In this document: in pieces, positions 50,201 to 63,617 of the stretch | Layout: each line of letters opens with the position of its first letter | Numbering within the stretch: the first letter of the stretch is position 1 | Assembly (NCBI RefSeq): GCF_032362555.1 | Contig: NC_083508.1 | Span: 10,197,001-10,261,000, forward strand | Source: Amyelois transitella | Taxonomy: Eukaryota > Arthropoda > Insecta > Lepidoptera > Pyralidae | Direction of reading: 5' to 3' | Length of the DNA stretch: 64,000 bases | Notes under the pieces: model-generated | Database searches by the model: none | What the model saw: only the letters and a program-made list of their open reading frames with translations | What the model was told of the DNA's origin: nothing | Program-made: the position numbers and the translations under genes

Positions 50201-53200
50201 CTTTGTTAATATCACGTTAACTATAGATTTTACAGGTAGATATTTTGAAAAACCTATAGTTATAAGACAGAATGTTGTTAGACTTGTATGTTGTCAGCTT
50301 AAGTTGTCCAATCATATAATTTGACAGATACATGTGACGCTAGTAGGTACTCTATAAACTGTGCACATGATAACGCGAGAAATATTGGCATAAGCTGTTA
50401 GCCATATCATAATATATTTTAAGATATGCTATGTATATATTAAATGGCTTAAAAAATAATGTTTTAATAATAGGCATAAATTATTGCGATTTTTATGGGT
50501 GAAGTGAACAAACGACGGGTCAGACAAAATAACCCAGACTTTCTATTAGAACATTGACCTCAGATAATTGAAATGAAGCCAACATGTGGTCAAATGAAAA
50601 AGAAAAAAGCTTACGGTATGTCTAGTTGTCTGACACGCGGGAATAACAATAACGTATTAGGATTAATAATAAATAACAAAAAGATTTAGAGGGCCCACTT
50701 AATAAAAAAGTATGTTTTATAATTATCGTGAGTAGGAATAATATACAAATGTGAACAGTGTACAATAAACCTAACAACCATTAGCTATACTCCGAGTGAA
50801 AGTGAGGATGGAGACATGATTTTATAATTTGTTTAAATTTTAATTTCGGATCATTTCCTGATTATACTTTTACTTGAAGCGTCGCTTTAATGTTAGTAGG
50901 TACTAATAGGTATACATTATGTTATATGAAGAAGGTAAATGTCATTTCAAAGGTAACAACGCAGGCTGCATCAAATTTAAATCTGCACGGGCACAGAATC
51001 TACAAATAAATTCAAGTAGATATAAAAAATCTACATTCATAAGGACATCTGTATCAATATCTTGTTTAAATATTTCTTATTTAGTTGTCAAATGAATCTG
51101 AAGAGAACAATCAAGAATTTAATTATCAGCTGATTTTTAAAACAAGTTTGTACGGAAAGTCTAAATTTTAAAACGTCTTCATTTCTTTCTTCTTTTCCAA
51201 TCTACTAAAGTTGTTAAAAAAATTAGGTATTCATGATAAAATCAAAACTATAATAAAAAGTTTTTTTTTGATATACAAAAGATTGAAATACCTAATCATA
51301 ATGCAATACTACATTTTTATACCTATGTATAATATGCAGACCTCATTTAGGGCAAATCTACGCCATTTACTATTTAAGATCAGCATGCTATACTAGATAC
51401 ATCATAGCTTGATTCTTTACATATGCCAAATGCGAGGTCGATATAACGTTGTGTTTTTGATCACATTATTTTCTTTTTTTATTTTCCTGTAAAATTGGCA
51501 AAAATCCTAAAATAAATACAAACACACATAAGCACATTTTCAAACGCCTAATTGGTTTTTATGGACTTAAATAACATAAATTTAGAAAAAATGGTTGACG
51601 TTCGCGCATGGATACATCGGCCGGTCGGGTAGGACACAAATAACAGGTTCGGAACAGGTACATTCCTGGTACGAATATCGATATGTAAGGAATATAAAAA
51701 TGTTCATTTTTATTCCTTAAATTCAGTTCGATAATTTCGTTGACAGTGAATTGATAATTCAAGTCGGGGATGATGGAACAAGTTCCGATGATAGCAATTT
51801 CGACGATGATGATCTTGGTTGTACACCTCTTTCACTATAGAAAGATATAATTTAGAATTAATATAGTTGCAAATTTTTGTGGTTTTCATGAAATGACGTC
51901 AAATAAGTAGGTACATCTTACATTTCATAATAGCAATATAATTCTGCTTTAAACCGGTCTGCGACGTCACAAGATGCTAAATACGGTAGTGTCAATGAGC
52001 TGTAGATACCAATTTACGTAATGAACATGCTAAAAAATAACGTTAATGTTCCGGTCAGGATATTTGATAATACTACAGTCATGACATTAAAAAAAGGATC
52101 TAGATATTTATGAGATGACATTACCTACAATATTTCATTTTGTTGGTTAGTTTATTTCAAACAAACACGACGTTTTATTATGAATTAAAAGTAAGACAAA
52201 GTTAATCTAACATGTAGCCAAAACAAAATAATATAATTATTCAACCTCCAACACAATAAGATAAGGAATGATAACGCTTATACAGCGAAAATAATTCGTT
52301 TTCTTTCATTTAACTTAATTTCACTTCTTCATAACCCATAATGAAATGAGTGATTAATTCTAGAAAAAAGTAGAAAGGCAATGAGGAAAACTTTTGAGTT
52401 CTGGTGGAAAATTAAAACCTTGTAACGTCGAGTCACGGAAGAAGATCAACTTATCAGGCTTGACCATGGACTTTAAAAGGATTCATTTGATTGAATATTG
52501 GAAAACTGATGTAATAACTGAACCAGATTCTTCATTTAAAACTCAAAACTTTAAGTTATTAATTGTGGTACCTACTAACTACAAGCACTTAGTTACTTAA
52601 ATAAATTTCTGACTGATAATCTAAACGTTTTAAATATTTCAAGTTGGGACCGCAGTACCTATTTTCGAAGTAGGACTGTCTGAAGAACCATTATCACACT
52701 GCAAATCACTCACGCAGACAGATCCCATAATAATAAATATACAATGTTATTGCTTTCAATGAGATAGTGGACCTAGAAAATTTATATAACGTATAAATTT
52801 AAGGTTATATAATAATATATAACCTTGTATATTAGTAATAAAATGTTATATATAAGAAAAGCTAAGGGCAAACAAGATATAATACTGTTATAAAAAACAA
52901 TATAATTTATCGCCCACTTTAATCAATATTAGTAGACCAAACTTATCTTTATTATCATTAATGTCTAGCTAGTAACGTAAACATTGCCCCAAAAAGGCCA
53001 AAATATGGAATACCAGTTCAGATTATTTTTAATCATTATCAAAGTGGTTCATGAAACCAAAGAAATGTTCTTTAATAAAATACTTGAGACGTTAGCATTA
53101 ATTGCTTAGATACAGTCTGTCTCAGGATACAGTGATTCACTGTGCTCAAATTATCGTATCAAAGATTTGCTATCTAGAATTATCCTGTTACACCAGCCGA

Positions 53201-56200
53201 TTCAAGATTCAGAAAACTTGATACATAATCATATCCAGTTACTGACACACCGGACCGATCCATTACATACCAGATCACAAATATTTAGCTTGTAATAACA
53301 CCTAATAATACCTATACATTAAATACTCCTAAAAATCATCAAACAACTATGTATTTAAAAAACCAAGTCTGGTAACAATTGAAAGTATTATTTTCAGAAA
53401 ACCAGCGTACATTTATTTATAAAAAGATTTAAAGCATTGTTCGACCAAGGTCCGAACGTCACATTCAGTTGGTCCACGAGGAAATCGTGTATTTACACAC
53501 ATTGAAAAGAATGAAGTATTTTTCAGTGATGCAGTAAAATATAGCAACAGCCAAGAAATCAGAGTGACAGGCAAGTGTCATCTCAAACCAAGAGGCGCCT
53601 CAACGCGCTCTATTTAAAACTGTGTTTATTTGCTCAAAAAACAATTCAGTACTTTCAGTGCTTATTGTGGCTACAACAACGTGATACTTCAGACTCTTAT
53701 TTTTAGCTCACTAATGAACTTGTAAAAGACGTTGAATTTTTTTTTTTTTGCAAATGTAGGTAAATTAGACGGAAAACTACGTTAGCAAAACAGCCAATTT
53801 GTAAGCGAAAAAAAAAACATCCGTAAGCCGTGACCGCTGTGAATTGGACATTCAATGATTCATTCGCATTATCATACTACATTTTATTTTATTATCATTA
53901 TACCTCGAATTCCCTTTATAAATAACTTTCATCGTTGTTTATTTGTTTGTAAACATTTGTTTTGTTGCGGCAGACTTATTTCGTATTTTACGGGGTGATT
54001 TTGTGTTTGCGAGAATTATCAAATCGATGTCGATTAGTGATTTCATCACTGAATAACCAACACGTTTGTAGATTTTGGAGGTTATAGCGACAAAGAAACC
54101 GAGAAAAAAATATGATATTGAGCAAAATATTGACAATATTTTTTTAATTTTATTCAAAATTGCTTAAATTAACTGTTCAATTTATACATAAAAGTATTTA
54201 TTAAAGCAATCATTATTACTGTACTAAATAAATTTTACTCAGAAATGCAAATACCTAATGAATAAATTTGAAAATCTATTTTATTCTATTCTAAACAAAA
54301 ATAACTTAGACAATAGAATTTTGTCCCTTCTTCAATATTTCTTTCTGATTGATTGAATACTTCAAACTTTTGCTATAATTGAATTTCTGAATGTCAAGGA
54401 TGTCTGTGCCAGCGGACAATATTGAATTAAATTTTCATCGCGCCGACAGAACAGGACAGAATAGTCCATCTATTTGTAGGCCTCTGTAGGCCTTTACAGC
54501 GAACTGATATCTGTTTGTATGGAAAACTAGCTGTTACCCGCAGCTTCGCCCGCGTGCTTTAAGCAACCTACAAAAAAAGGATCCTTCTCCAGACTCGATC
54601 AAGAAGATTTATTCAGTAGAAAACGCGTGAAGAGAAACCAAACAAACGTAAAACAGGTTACAACACAGTAGGTAATGCTGCCTAAAATGGAAGATATTCC
54701 TGTATCATGATTACTGATACTTAAATTTATGGAACAAACAATAAAAATGCGCAAATTCAGTACATTTACAATTCATAACTTGAAGACAATGAGGAAGCTT
54801 ATTACTTCATCGCGTGCTTTGTTCAGACGTCAAAGTATTGTCAACTTTCGTGAACTGAACGAATTTATATTAGTTACTTCAATTTCAGACAAATTACAGC
54901 TTTTATTTCGTTTTGTTCCATTTTCATAGCAAACAACAATCAAGGTTGAAAATGGTAAGACATTTTTCCTGACTTCGTAATGTGAAATAGGTAACTTTAT
55001 TCCAACAAATCTACATAATTTAAACAACCTTGACTAATATACTTATTCCTTAAAGTCCAGTGATTGCTGGTACATCATGGTAGAGGTGAAACCATGAATT
55101 CAAACTTATATTTTTCGTATAAATGACAATTTTTGTAAAGGGGAAACTACCAAGTTCTAAAATAAAACATTTTGTTTTTCTTCATTATTTGCAAGAACTT
55201 ATCAGTTCTTAAATTCAGACTTCCAAAATATTATAATGCCAATATTTAAAATAAGCTTCTGTTGCTGTAAACATTATCTATTAAACCGAAGGAGTTATTG
55301 ACTATAAGATAAGTAAATTTTATGAAATCAACGTGGTAAAGTAAATGAAGCCAAGTAGCTAAATAAAACAAGTCTAATTGCGAGTAAGAAACATCTAGAA
55401 GAAAATTTTGTTTCAGTGTTTTCGTCAAAATACAATACAAATATAAATGTTTAAAGTTTTGGCAAGACCTACGTGGTCGTTGCCCAACACGCCTCCGATG
55501 ACGTCAACGTAGTGGTAAATTTTAACATTCACTCTATACACATATTCGCCAAGACACATACTATTGTCTGGAAACGTTTTTATCAATGAAAAACTGTTAC
55601 TAATGTATCTATTTCTATATTCCAGTACTATCGAAGAAACTAATGTCCGAACGTAAATATCATTAAATTGGGATGGGCAAAATTATACTATACATCAATG
55701 ATTTTTCACTCTATGTTTCTTTTAGCAACCAAATTGTACAAGAGCAGTTATTGTAGGAAATCAACAAAATCATATCGACCACTAGACTAGCATCGAGAAA
55801 CAAATACCACGCGTGAACATAGAGCAGTGCCCTACGTAAAACCTCTCGAGTAGCTACTTCATGAAGCACGTTTAAGCGAAGATAATCGGATGGATCATTA
55901 CAATAGCTAATGGAGTGCCGAGAACAAAGGAACACCTAATGACATGTCAGGTGACGCGATTCACTGACCGCTGAAATTGATGCCGGTGCGATTTACTCGA
56001 ATGCTGGTAGCGGATACCGGAGTAAATGTCCGAGAGAGATTGTAGTAGATGCGACAATGTTGGTTATCATAAAATTTTTACTCGAGGTTCGCTCAATCCA
56101 TTAAGAAAGTGATTAACCTGTCTTCATTATCACATACGTTAAATTAGTTAAGATCGGAGTTACAGAAGAAGATCATCTATAAAGTAAAACAACCAAAATC

Positions 56201-59200
56201 AAGAAATCCACAAAATGGGTAATTTTCGCTATCAACGTAGAATACAACATTTTGAAGTACTATCTGCTCTCTTCCATTGCACTCTATACTAATGTAAATG
56301 GAAATTCTAGTATTACAACCAACTTTTCCTTGTGCTGATAGGGGAGTCTATATACCAGTAAAATGAAATGTTTTAGCACCACCACAACTCACCGCTACCT
56401 TTAAAGGCCTGTGCTACGGCCACAGCGGTGCACCGTCTGCAATCCTTTGTACAACTAATAGCGGTCGGCGATTCTGCTAAAGTTTATAAAAACATAATGC
56501 TTTATTAACTATCAGGACTATAAAATATTTAATTGATTGATGAATCTTGCTTTAGTCCAATAGCGTTAAAACATTGATCACGTTAATTCTGAAATCTTGT
56601 GCAATGCTCATTATTATAATTTGATACGTATCGGGTATTGCGATGATAAGTTGAATTTAAACAATTCCATTTGAATGAAAGACAATGGAATTTAAAAGCA
56701 ATCCGATACCAATTATATTAGATAAAAGTTAATATCATATACGTATTGCGAAAACTATGTAATAAGTTGCATTTGTTTGGCATGTAGCAATATAATTAAA
56801 AACTTTATGTCCCTATTTGTTTAAATTACAAGGGCTTTTAGTGAAACTATTGATCTACTTTAAACATTTAACAATAGAAACGTGAAAAGATATAAAGGTT
56901 ACGTAAAACTGGTGCGAGGCCGATCTCTTAATAATATTTGTGTAAGTACCTACTAGAACAGCAGCAAAAACAAACCACACCTATACCCTGAAGTAAAAAA
57001 AAACGTTTAAAACATGGTAGCTTAACCTTCATCATTGCAAAATGTGTAAATAAATATGAGCAGCAATCATCAAGATTAGAGAGAAGCTAACGATAAAATT
57101 TTAAAAACAATTAACATGATAACCTCATACATTCAGAAAGGTTTAAATTTGAAACCACCTGACTTATAGAAGCTCGAGATAAGATATACAAAACAGATGC
57201 AAACAATTGCCGCCCACGTAGAATAGATTGTTTACAGTCGAGATTGACGTCAGGCACTGAAGCCACTGAAATTCAAGACATACCTAGGAAAGTAAGTGAT
57301 ATATGTAGGAAACGATTTTACATGGTAAGAAACAAGTAGGTAAGCTTCTTCAAAACAATACACAAAATGACGAGAATGTTGATATAATTACCTTTGATAA
57401 TTAAGTAACTTTTTTGATATAAACAACGGTTCCTAGTTATTCATTTTGACAGCTTTTAACAAAAATCTGCGATTTGCCGTGCCAAAGCCCCTGGGATTGT
57501 TTGCCCATGGGAATTTTTTAATATTCTTGACAGAAGCATATGTCATTGAAACGACTGGTTTCAACTAAAAGTTAATGACCGTGTCTGCCACCTTTTCCTT
57601 CTATCCTCAAGTGTCTATCATTGAAAAATTAAAAGACTTATTACAATTGGACATTCGTAATGCACATATCACTATCATACTTCAATAAGCTCGCATGAGT
57701 TATAGAACAGACAAACATTTAAATTGTTTTCCCTAACTGAATACTGTAACAATATGTTAAAGAATTGGATTAGTAGTAGCACTTCATATTGAATTAGTAA
57801 ATCGTATAAAATTTTAACGCTTTATTTTACAAGTTAGATTAATTGAAAAAGCGGTCAGATGAAATTCATTGACACTAGATAATTACCAATAACCTACATT
57901 ATTACACTGTCAGATCAGCTCTTCAAATACCGTTAGAGTTATATCTCATACGTACGTGTTAATATCTACGAACAAATAAATAAGAGAACGTGCTCGATCC
58001 TTCCATTTCAATGAACGGCAGCTTGACGGGTCTAGATGAAATCGGTATCAATCTACCTCATTAATACGTAAGTGATTGCAGCAAATGATGATAAATGTAC
58101 TATCAAACCAATTGTCATTCACAATTCAGGATTTCAGGAAAAATTCTAATGGGTGTTGTAAGCTTTGGTTAACATTATTGTATCTTTTAACATTGAGCGA
58201 CAGAAAACTGTTTGGCTACAAGACATATCTATAATAATCCAAGATAAGAACAACTAGGTATCTCACATATAGCAAATATTTTTCCTTTACTACATTACCG
58301 TTCACGTTGACGAACACCTGACTGGATTGTAAAATTGCAACCATAAGGATTATTTCAAGAAGCGATGGCAAACATTTGATTGTCCCCAATCAGATATCAC
58401 TTCGTATTATATTTCAATACGAGTAGATACCTCAAGTACAGACAACTCGATAGCAGAAGACAGTTTATGAGTGCGTTGGGCCGGTTCTTAGACATGTGCT
58501 GCGTTTAGTTTTGTTGCTAATACGACGCTAATTTAGAAACAAGCAATTTTTGCTTATAAAAATGCCACAGTTTAATTGGGTTTTAGCTCATCCTAAAAAA
58601 GATTTCCAGGAACTTTTCTCGGACATTATGACTTATTACAGTCCATTTTCTAATCATTTATAGTTTAAATTTCTCCGGCCTTTTTTCAGAGACCGGGATC
58701 TGGAAAAGACCTGATCGCCTAACACTCAGAGGAAGACATGTATGGGGTCTATCCTAATCTACTCGAAACCACACACCCTTGACGAACCACCGCCTACTTG
58801 TACTATTTCAGAATCTGCAGTCTGTCGATGTTACGTTATTTCTAGCACGCCGTGATCTTGACCGTGAACAGACTAAGACTCACCTCGTCATTCCGCCACA
58901 CATTGCCATTCACGTGTTATGACACAGCGAAGCCTCATAACACTCACTGCGCACCCTCTTGGCCCCTCTAGCCATACATACATACATTTATAATACTATT
59001 TTTATAAGCAGATTACACAGGCGGAAAATCTATTATTCAAAGGGAGTTATCGCTGAAGCGTCCTTACATTGAATGAATTCTATAGCCGTACTTTATTGAG
59101 ATTTATTCTGGGTGCGGTTTTGCTGGTTGTAGGGACATAAAAATATTTGCTTGTTTCTTGGAGAAAAACTGTTTTACTCATTCTTATTCTTGATAATTTA

Positions 59201-62200
59201 AGTCTTACTTACTACTCGTTCCTTGAATGAAAGAGGTTGTTTGAATGAACAAGATAGAAGAATGTCCGGTTGGTAAACATAATTATTCTTCGGCGACATT
59301 GAAGCCAATACTTCACCACGGCCAGTATGGGGTGTAAAAAAAGAATAGCACGTGATCGCGATAAAAGATACGCAAGCAACAAGACCTAGTAAGTCGGCGT
59401 TCACGAGGAAAGCTTCACCAACGAAAATAAACCGCACACGTGACCACGCAGAACTGTAGAACAAACGCACAGAAATAAAACGCGTTACCGAACAAATGAC
59501 ATTTTATTATGTTGCGCAATCAACTCGATTTTCATGAGAATCGTGGTTATATGGATGGACTTTACACTTATCTCGGACACTTATGATTACGACTTGGCAG
59601 GGATTGCTGTGACATCCACGTCCAAGTGACGACAGTGGACAAATCCGTTGCTCTGTAGCAATGAATCACATCATAACATCATCAGATGCTTTAGACATAC
59701 CATTCAATAGATTATAAGCACAGCTCGATATCTATGTGATTTTTATAAGTGTCATCAATGTAATCAATGTCATCGTACTAATAGTAAAAAACAAAATAAA
59801 AAAACCTTAATGGTCACATTTTATCATGATTCCTACGAATAACGAAAAGGAACATAATTAAAATAGTGGTAAAAAATCAGTAAGAATTCATCTTGACATA
59901 AACTTGGCTACTATTTTAAACCAATGACCTACCTCACGTGATACAAATGCGTCAATAGGGCACGCCTTCGGGGGATTGGCTTCAAATCGAAAATATTGGT
60001 TTTAAACGATGAGTGAAATCGGTTTATGGGATTATTATATGACGAATTTATTTCATTTAGAAAACGGGATATTAATATTGAAAATAACAAAACCCTCATC
60101 AAAATATATCCTGAATCATAAAAAATATGCGTCATTATCTAGATTTCCCAGACAGAGTGTGTCGCGAGTCTATCTGCGTGACACAGACTGACTGGGAGGG
60201 TGTTCCGTATCTTCAATGTTTACAAATAGAAAACTAGGGAGTAAATGATAAATAAAATCGTTTCACCGCCAACCGCTGGAGTTCGTGCACTTTAAATTAC
60301 AAATAGAAAGCGCGAAATAGGTAATAGCCTTCGATAAAGTATTAAAAAAGTTTTTTTACTAGATCTAATGTAATTGCAAATGTTTATAGAAAAATAATTA
60401 TACTTATGCGGGCAAAACATTGATAAAAAGCTAATTTAGTTCATGAAGCAAATTGGCAGGTGGTTTAAATTTAATTGCACGCTATCGATGAATCGAACGT
60501 GTCAATAATATTGGGCCATTGACATGAACCTCAATTTTAAAATAGATTATATAACAGCGAGCCGCCAAGGCCTTAGTTTATTACGCCGCGGCATGATTAT
60601 TACATTTTCTATTTTTGTGACAAAATGGTGTTAGAATTCAAAGATCCGAATTTTGGCAAACAGTAACATACTGGCGCGTTTTCCGGCTGCTTTCTAAAGG
60701 CTATTTTTTTTAGGTTTTTGGCAATAAACTATAACTTCGTCTTTTTATCATGCAAACAAAGTCTTCACATTTTTATTACTTCCATCTGGTTATTACCTAA
60801 TTAGGAAATATAATAGGTATAATTTTTTTTCTGTAACAAATTTATTTATTCATGGACATCTGGAGTCGTAAAGCTTATCAGCTATAATATGTCGTATAAA
60901 AGAATTATAAAATTAATGTAGTGTAGTGGCAATAATATTAGATAATGATGTAAGTTAAAATATTATAGTAAGCACTATTTTTTATAATTGTTCACTTTAA
61001 AATAGGATAGGAGGGCGCGAACTAGCGATGGAAACTAATTTAATGGACCTACTTTAATGATTATAATTCTGTTCTTTAAATGTTTTAGCCTACCTATAAA
61101 AATAAAGTTTAACAATGGACATTAAATGAGATTTATTCTGTTAATTAGTGTTAAACTGGAATTACCAACAGGAATTATTTGTATACTTATATTTCTTAAA
61201 CAAAAATTTTTATTCATATGGAACAGTAGAGTAAATGTATTTTTAGTTAAAACTTTTTAAGCTCACCTTCATCCGGGCTGAGGTCTGCAAATTTGACTCC
61301 ACCACTGCAAAAGAGAAAGAAGACATATTGCAATGTTGTCACAAACACAAATTTCATATAATATCATTGTTTATGTATCACACAGCTTCTGATTCTCAGA
61401 ATTAAAAACTGTATGTAAAATTATATAATTTCTAGGGTGTTCATCAAACTGTTGTTCAGACTTCTAATTTACATTCAATTGTTTTGGCATATTGAGACTT
61501 AGATTAAGATAATCATAAACTTCATATTTTATAAACAAGAAAAATAAACTACCTACACGAAGTGGTCAAAAACAATTATAAAACTCACTGGTTAAGTAAT
61601 AAAAAAACATGAAGGAAGTTTTAATATGGTTTACCATGAAAGATTACTACCTATTACTTTCATGGGTTCAACTATCATTAAGTTTAAAAAATTGCTAACT
61701 TTGTAATTGGCAGTACATGAAGTTAAAACAAATATTTAAAAAAATTTAAAGCAAATGTACTTGAATCAATTTGAATGTAAAATAATAATCTGAACTTTTG
61801 TTTGAACATGCACCCTTAAAGTGGTGTAGGTAACACTTCGTACCTGAGAAGGACGGTAGCCGTTTCCGGCACCCGGAACACCTGGAAATAAACACAACGT
61901 GGAACGGTGTCTTACTTCTCCACTAGGAGAAACCATAACCTCAATATATCAGGAACCATTATTTGTAAAGCATATTTAATGATGGTTCTAAAATCATTTA
62001 ATAATTTACAGGTATACATTTACTTAATGTTATAAGCCAATTTGTAAAATACAAAAATTTAAGGGATAGTTCAATTTTTATGTTTATTATTGTCAAGCAA
62101 TTTCCAGTTTCATTGACAAATTAAATTAGTGTGTTAAAGAATAGGGACACGAATAATAATCGGACAAATGAAATTTTTTCAAGTTCATGTATATACAGCG

Positions 62201-62592
62201 ACAGCAATTTACAAAGTCAAAATTATGTATGTATTTCAAAGATCTCACCTTCCATCCCAGATTCTCGAAGAACGTGCACAGACGAGACTGACCCGTAGTT
62301 TTCCCGCCGCATGGTCCTGGTTAAAAAAATCCATCTAATCAGACTGGATAGACACATTAACCCCACGTGTTAAACGCATAGCCTACTCGCGTTTTCCCCA
62401 TTCCTAAACTGTTTCAGTCAGTGCGTTATCTATACACAAAATATGAACTGTCTGAAAAAATATAGCTTTAAAAACACAATACAGTAAGATAAATAAGTAC
62501 TAAAAATATAGAATAAAAAGCGAAAATGCAAAAGTAATCTTACCTCCTGTCAAAACGAGTCTATACACAGTTTTTTGAGATTGGTTCGCCAT
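41298..62592 (-). CDS. Ttd14: TTD14-type GTP/ATP-binding P-loop protein (TRPL translocation defect 14 homologue; 9 exons, 484 aa)
   Basis: Exons in transcript order: 62592-62544, 62316-62249, 61881-61844, 61304-61267, 50185-50057, 46774-46638, 43550-43003, 42412-42222, 41554-41298. All are GT-AG and in frame. The Walker A motif GGPCGGKTT is split by intron 1 (residues 16-24), and an IICDRG segment lies around residue 96-101. The region [20 protein letters not shown], spanning the exon 6-7 junction, is highly typical of the family. Residues about 230-360 ([29 protein letters not shown]) look like a CYTH-type beta barrel; this is inference. In Drosophila, TTD14 binds GTP and phosphoinositides and is needed for trafficking of the TRPL channel in photoreceptors. 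The C-terminal exon ends in an Asn-Gly-His-rich stretch (about residues 405-455). Intron 4 is 11 kb, unusually long beside the others. Confidence 0.93.
42524..42655 (-). repeat. SINE-C copy
   Basis: After an ATAC tail the body contains CCCGGAGGGGTAGGCAGAGA and TTCATCCACATTCATAACTC, shared with 8141-8256. It lies in TTD14 intron 7. Confidence 0.75.
44291..44605 (+). repeat. SINE-B (tRNA-derived), near full length
   Basis: The head GGTGGTCGAATCGGTTAGAG and GGCACAGGTTCGAATCC form A- and B-box-like sites. The body shows GCTCTTACGGTGAGGGAAAA and CAGGCAACTGGATGTGTAA, and the 3' end GCGAGGATGCAACCGGGACT. Diverged middle parts of the same family occur near 38135-38245 and 46385-46495. It lies in TTD14 intron 6. 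Confidence 0.8.
47216..47320 (-). repeat. SINE-A fragment
   Basis: Diverged 3' half of SINE-A in reverse orientation, in TTD14 intron 5. Confidence 0.6.
47501..47629 (+). repeat. Dispersed duplicate, copy 1 of 2
   Basis: About 125 bp starting CATTACAAGCAAAATTTGCT is repeated in the same orientation at 49796-49917 with only a few differences and a 4-bp indel. Both copies lie in TTD14 intron 5. I do not recognise the family. Confidence 0.9.
47655..47790 (-). repeat. SINE-A fragment
   Basis: Reverse-orientation SINE-A body, diverged, directly after the first copy of the 125-bp duplicate. Confidence 0.65.
47856..48062 (+). repeat. Interspersed repeat with CCTACTAATATTATAAATGC start
   Basis: The phrases ACTAATATTATAAATGCG, CGCAAAAACTACTAAACCGA and GATGAAATTTGATATATAGG, and the end GCGGACGAAGTCGCGGGC, are the hallmark of a very common lepidopteran interspersed repeat. 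Non-coding and nearly full length; family not assigned with certainty. Confidence 0.65.
48912..49064 (-). repeat. SINE-A copy
   Basis: Starts with a well preserved CACGTCTATATCCCTTGCGG block in reverse orientation and fades after GGAATCTAG. It lies in TTD14 intron 5. Confidence 0.75.
49796..49917 (+). repeat. Dispersed duplicate, copy 2 of 2
   Basis: Direct repeat of 47501-47629 about 2.3 kb away; see that entry. It lies 140 bp from TTD14 exon 5. Confidence 0.9.
50186..61266 (-). other. TTD14 intron 4, 11 kb, AT-rich, no recognised gene
   Basis: The intron runs from the exon 4 donor (61267/61266) to the exon 5 acceptor. I found no conserved exon. Seen inside: a foldback near 52800-52830 (AAGGTTATAT and its complement), a repeat tail near 54525-54560 (CTAGCTGTTACCCGCAGC), ATAC microsatellite at 58975, and a possible acidic plus-strand exon at 51727-51840 described under findings. 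The length and position near the 5' end would suit regulatory elements, but the sequence alone does not show any. Confidence 0.55.
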
Positions 62593-63347
62593 TTTAATGA
62601 ATTAATGAAAATAAAATAAATTAGATCAAATTATACTACCAAGACTAATAACAATAACCACTTTAATATCATAAAAATGTTAAGTTTAGAAAAGTGATAA
62701 AATCTGCCATCACAAATGCACACGAATCGCCAATGAGGCGTGCGAACAAAATGAATGAGCTATTTGAGAAAGACAGCTTTTTTATACCCATTCATTCACG
62801 TCAACGTCATCAATCTTATGACTTTGATGGACTTAAGTTTTTTTTTTTATAGCAAAGAATCATTCACTTCATTTCCTTAAAATAATATTACAATACAAAT
62901 ATGCCAAGTTTGCCCTCACTCCACCCACTTGTTTGTGAACACACTGCAAAGATGCGCACATTATTGAATCTCGTAATGTTCTAATCCATTTGTTTTTTGG
63001 TTGGTGATTATAAAAAACAAGAAACAAATAAATGGCTGAAAGAAGTGCTTTTGACCATGTTCTGACAAATATATTTGAAACGCCTTCAAAAAAAAGGTTG
63101 TTCTCAGTTTGACCTGTATGTATGTATTATAGGGGGATATCGATAGGAGACGGTTTGTTTTTTACAAAATTTATGTTCATTCAGTTTTATATTTATACCA
63201 AAAAGCGAATTGATTTGCATCACTACCAAACACATTTTAATGTTTGATACTGGAATTAGAACTAACTAGAACTACTCGCTGAAGGATACTCTTTTTATAT
63301 TCGCAATTATTATAAAGGACTAAATAGTCCTCAAAAAAAGATGTTTA
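62593..63347. other. TTD14 promoter region and upstream spacer
   Basis: The first 200 bp above the TTD14 start codon contain its 5' UTR and promoter; no TATA box stands out. A 26-codon plus-strand frame with a good start context lies at 63032-63112. The upstream same-strand gene ends at 63348. The spacer is otherwise AT-rich and featureless. Confidence 0.45.
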
Positions 63348-63583
63348 TTATGTTAGACCTAAATGATTTAATGTCAGGCTTAAACTATGATTACATTCTA
63401 AATTATTATTTCTTATAACATTTACATTTATCATTTCAGAATTTGTTCTAACTGGTTGATTTATCATGTAGCCTTTTTCTAATATAACAACTGTTACAGG
63501 AATGTGTTGCCAGTACTTTCCAAGACAGCGGTTTTTCCTCTCCAAATATGTTTCTTTTGAAACCAAAATGGATCTTTCTTCAT
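63348..63583 (-). CDS. Probable terminal coding exon of an unidentified minus-strand gene (partial)
   Basis: An open frame of about 78 codons follows a convincing acceptor (TTTCTATTTATCATTGCAG) at 63583. It ends at TAA (63350-63348), which overlaps an AATAAA signal at 63349-63344. The translated segment begins EERSILVSKETYLERKNRC and continues with a hydrophobic strand VTVVILEKGYMI. I do not recognise the family. Upstream exons would lie beyond 64000. It could also be a chance frame; the acceptor and the polyadenylation hexamer favour a real last exon. Confidence 0.4.
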
Positions 63584-63617
63584 CTGCAATGATAAATAGA
63601 AACAAATAATAATCCAT

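Noticed and set aside
59198-59470. 90-codon minus-strand frame with hydrophobic stretch in TTD14 intron 4
   Set aside because: No splice sites that join it in frame to TTD14 exons and no family match; considered as an alternative first exon but not supportable.
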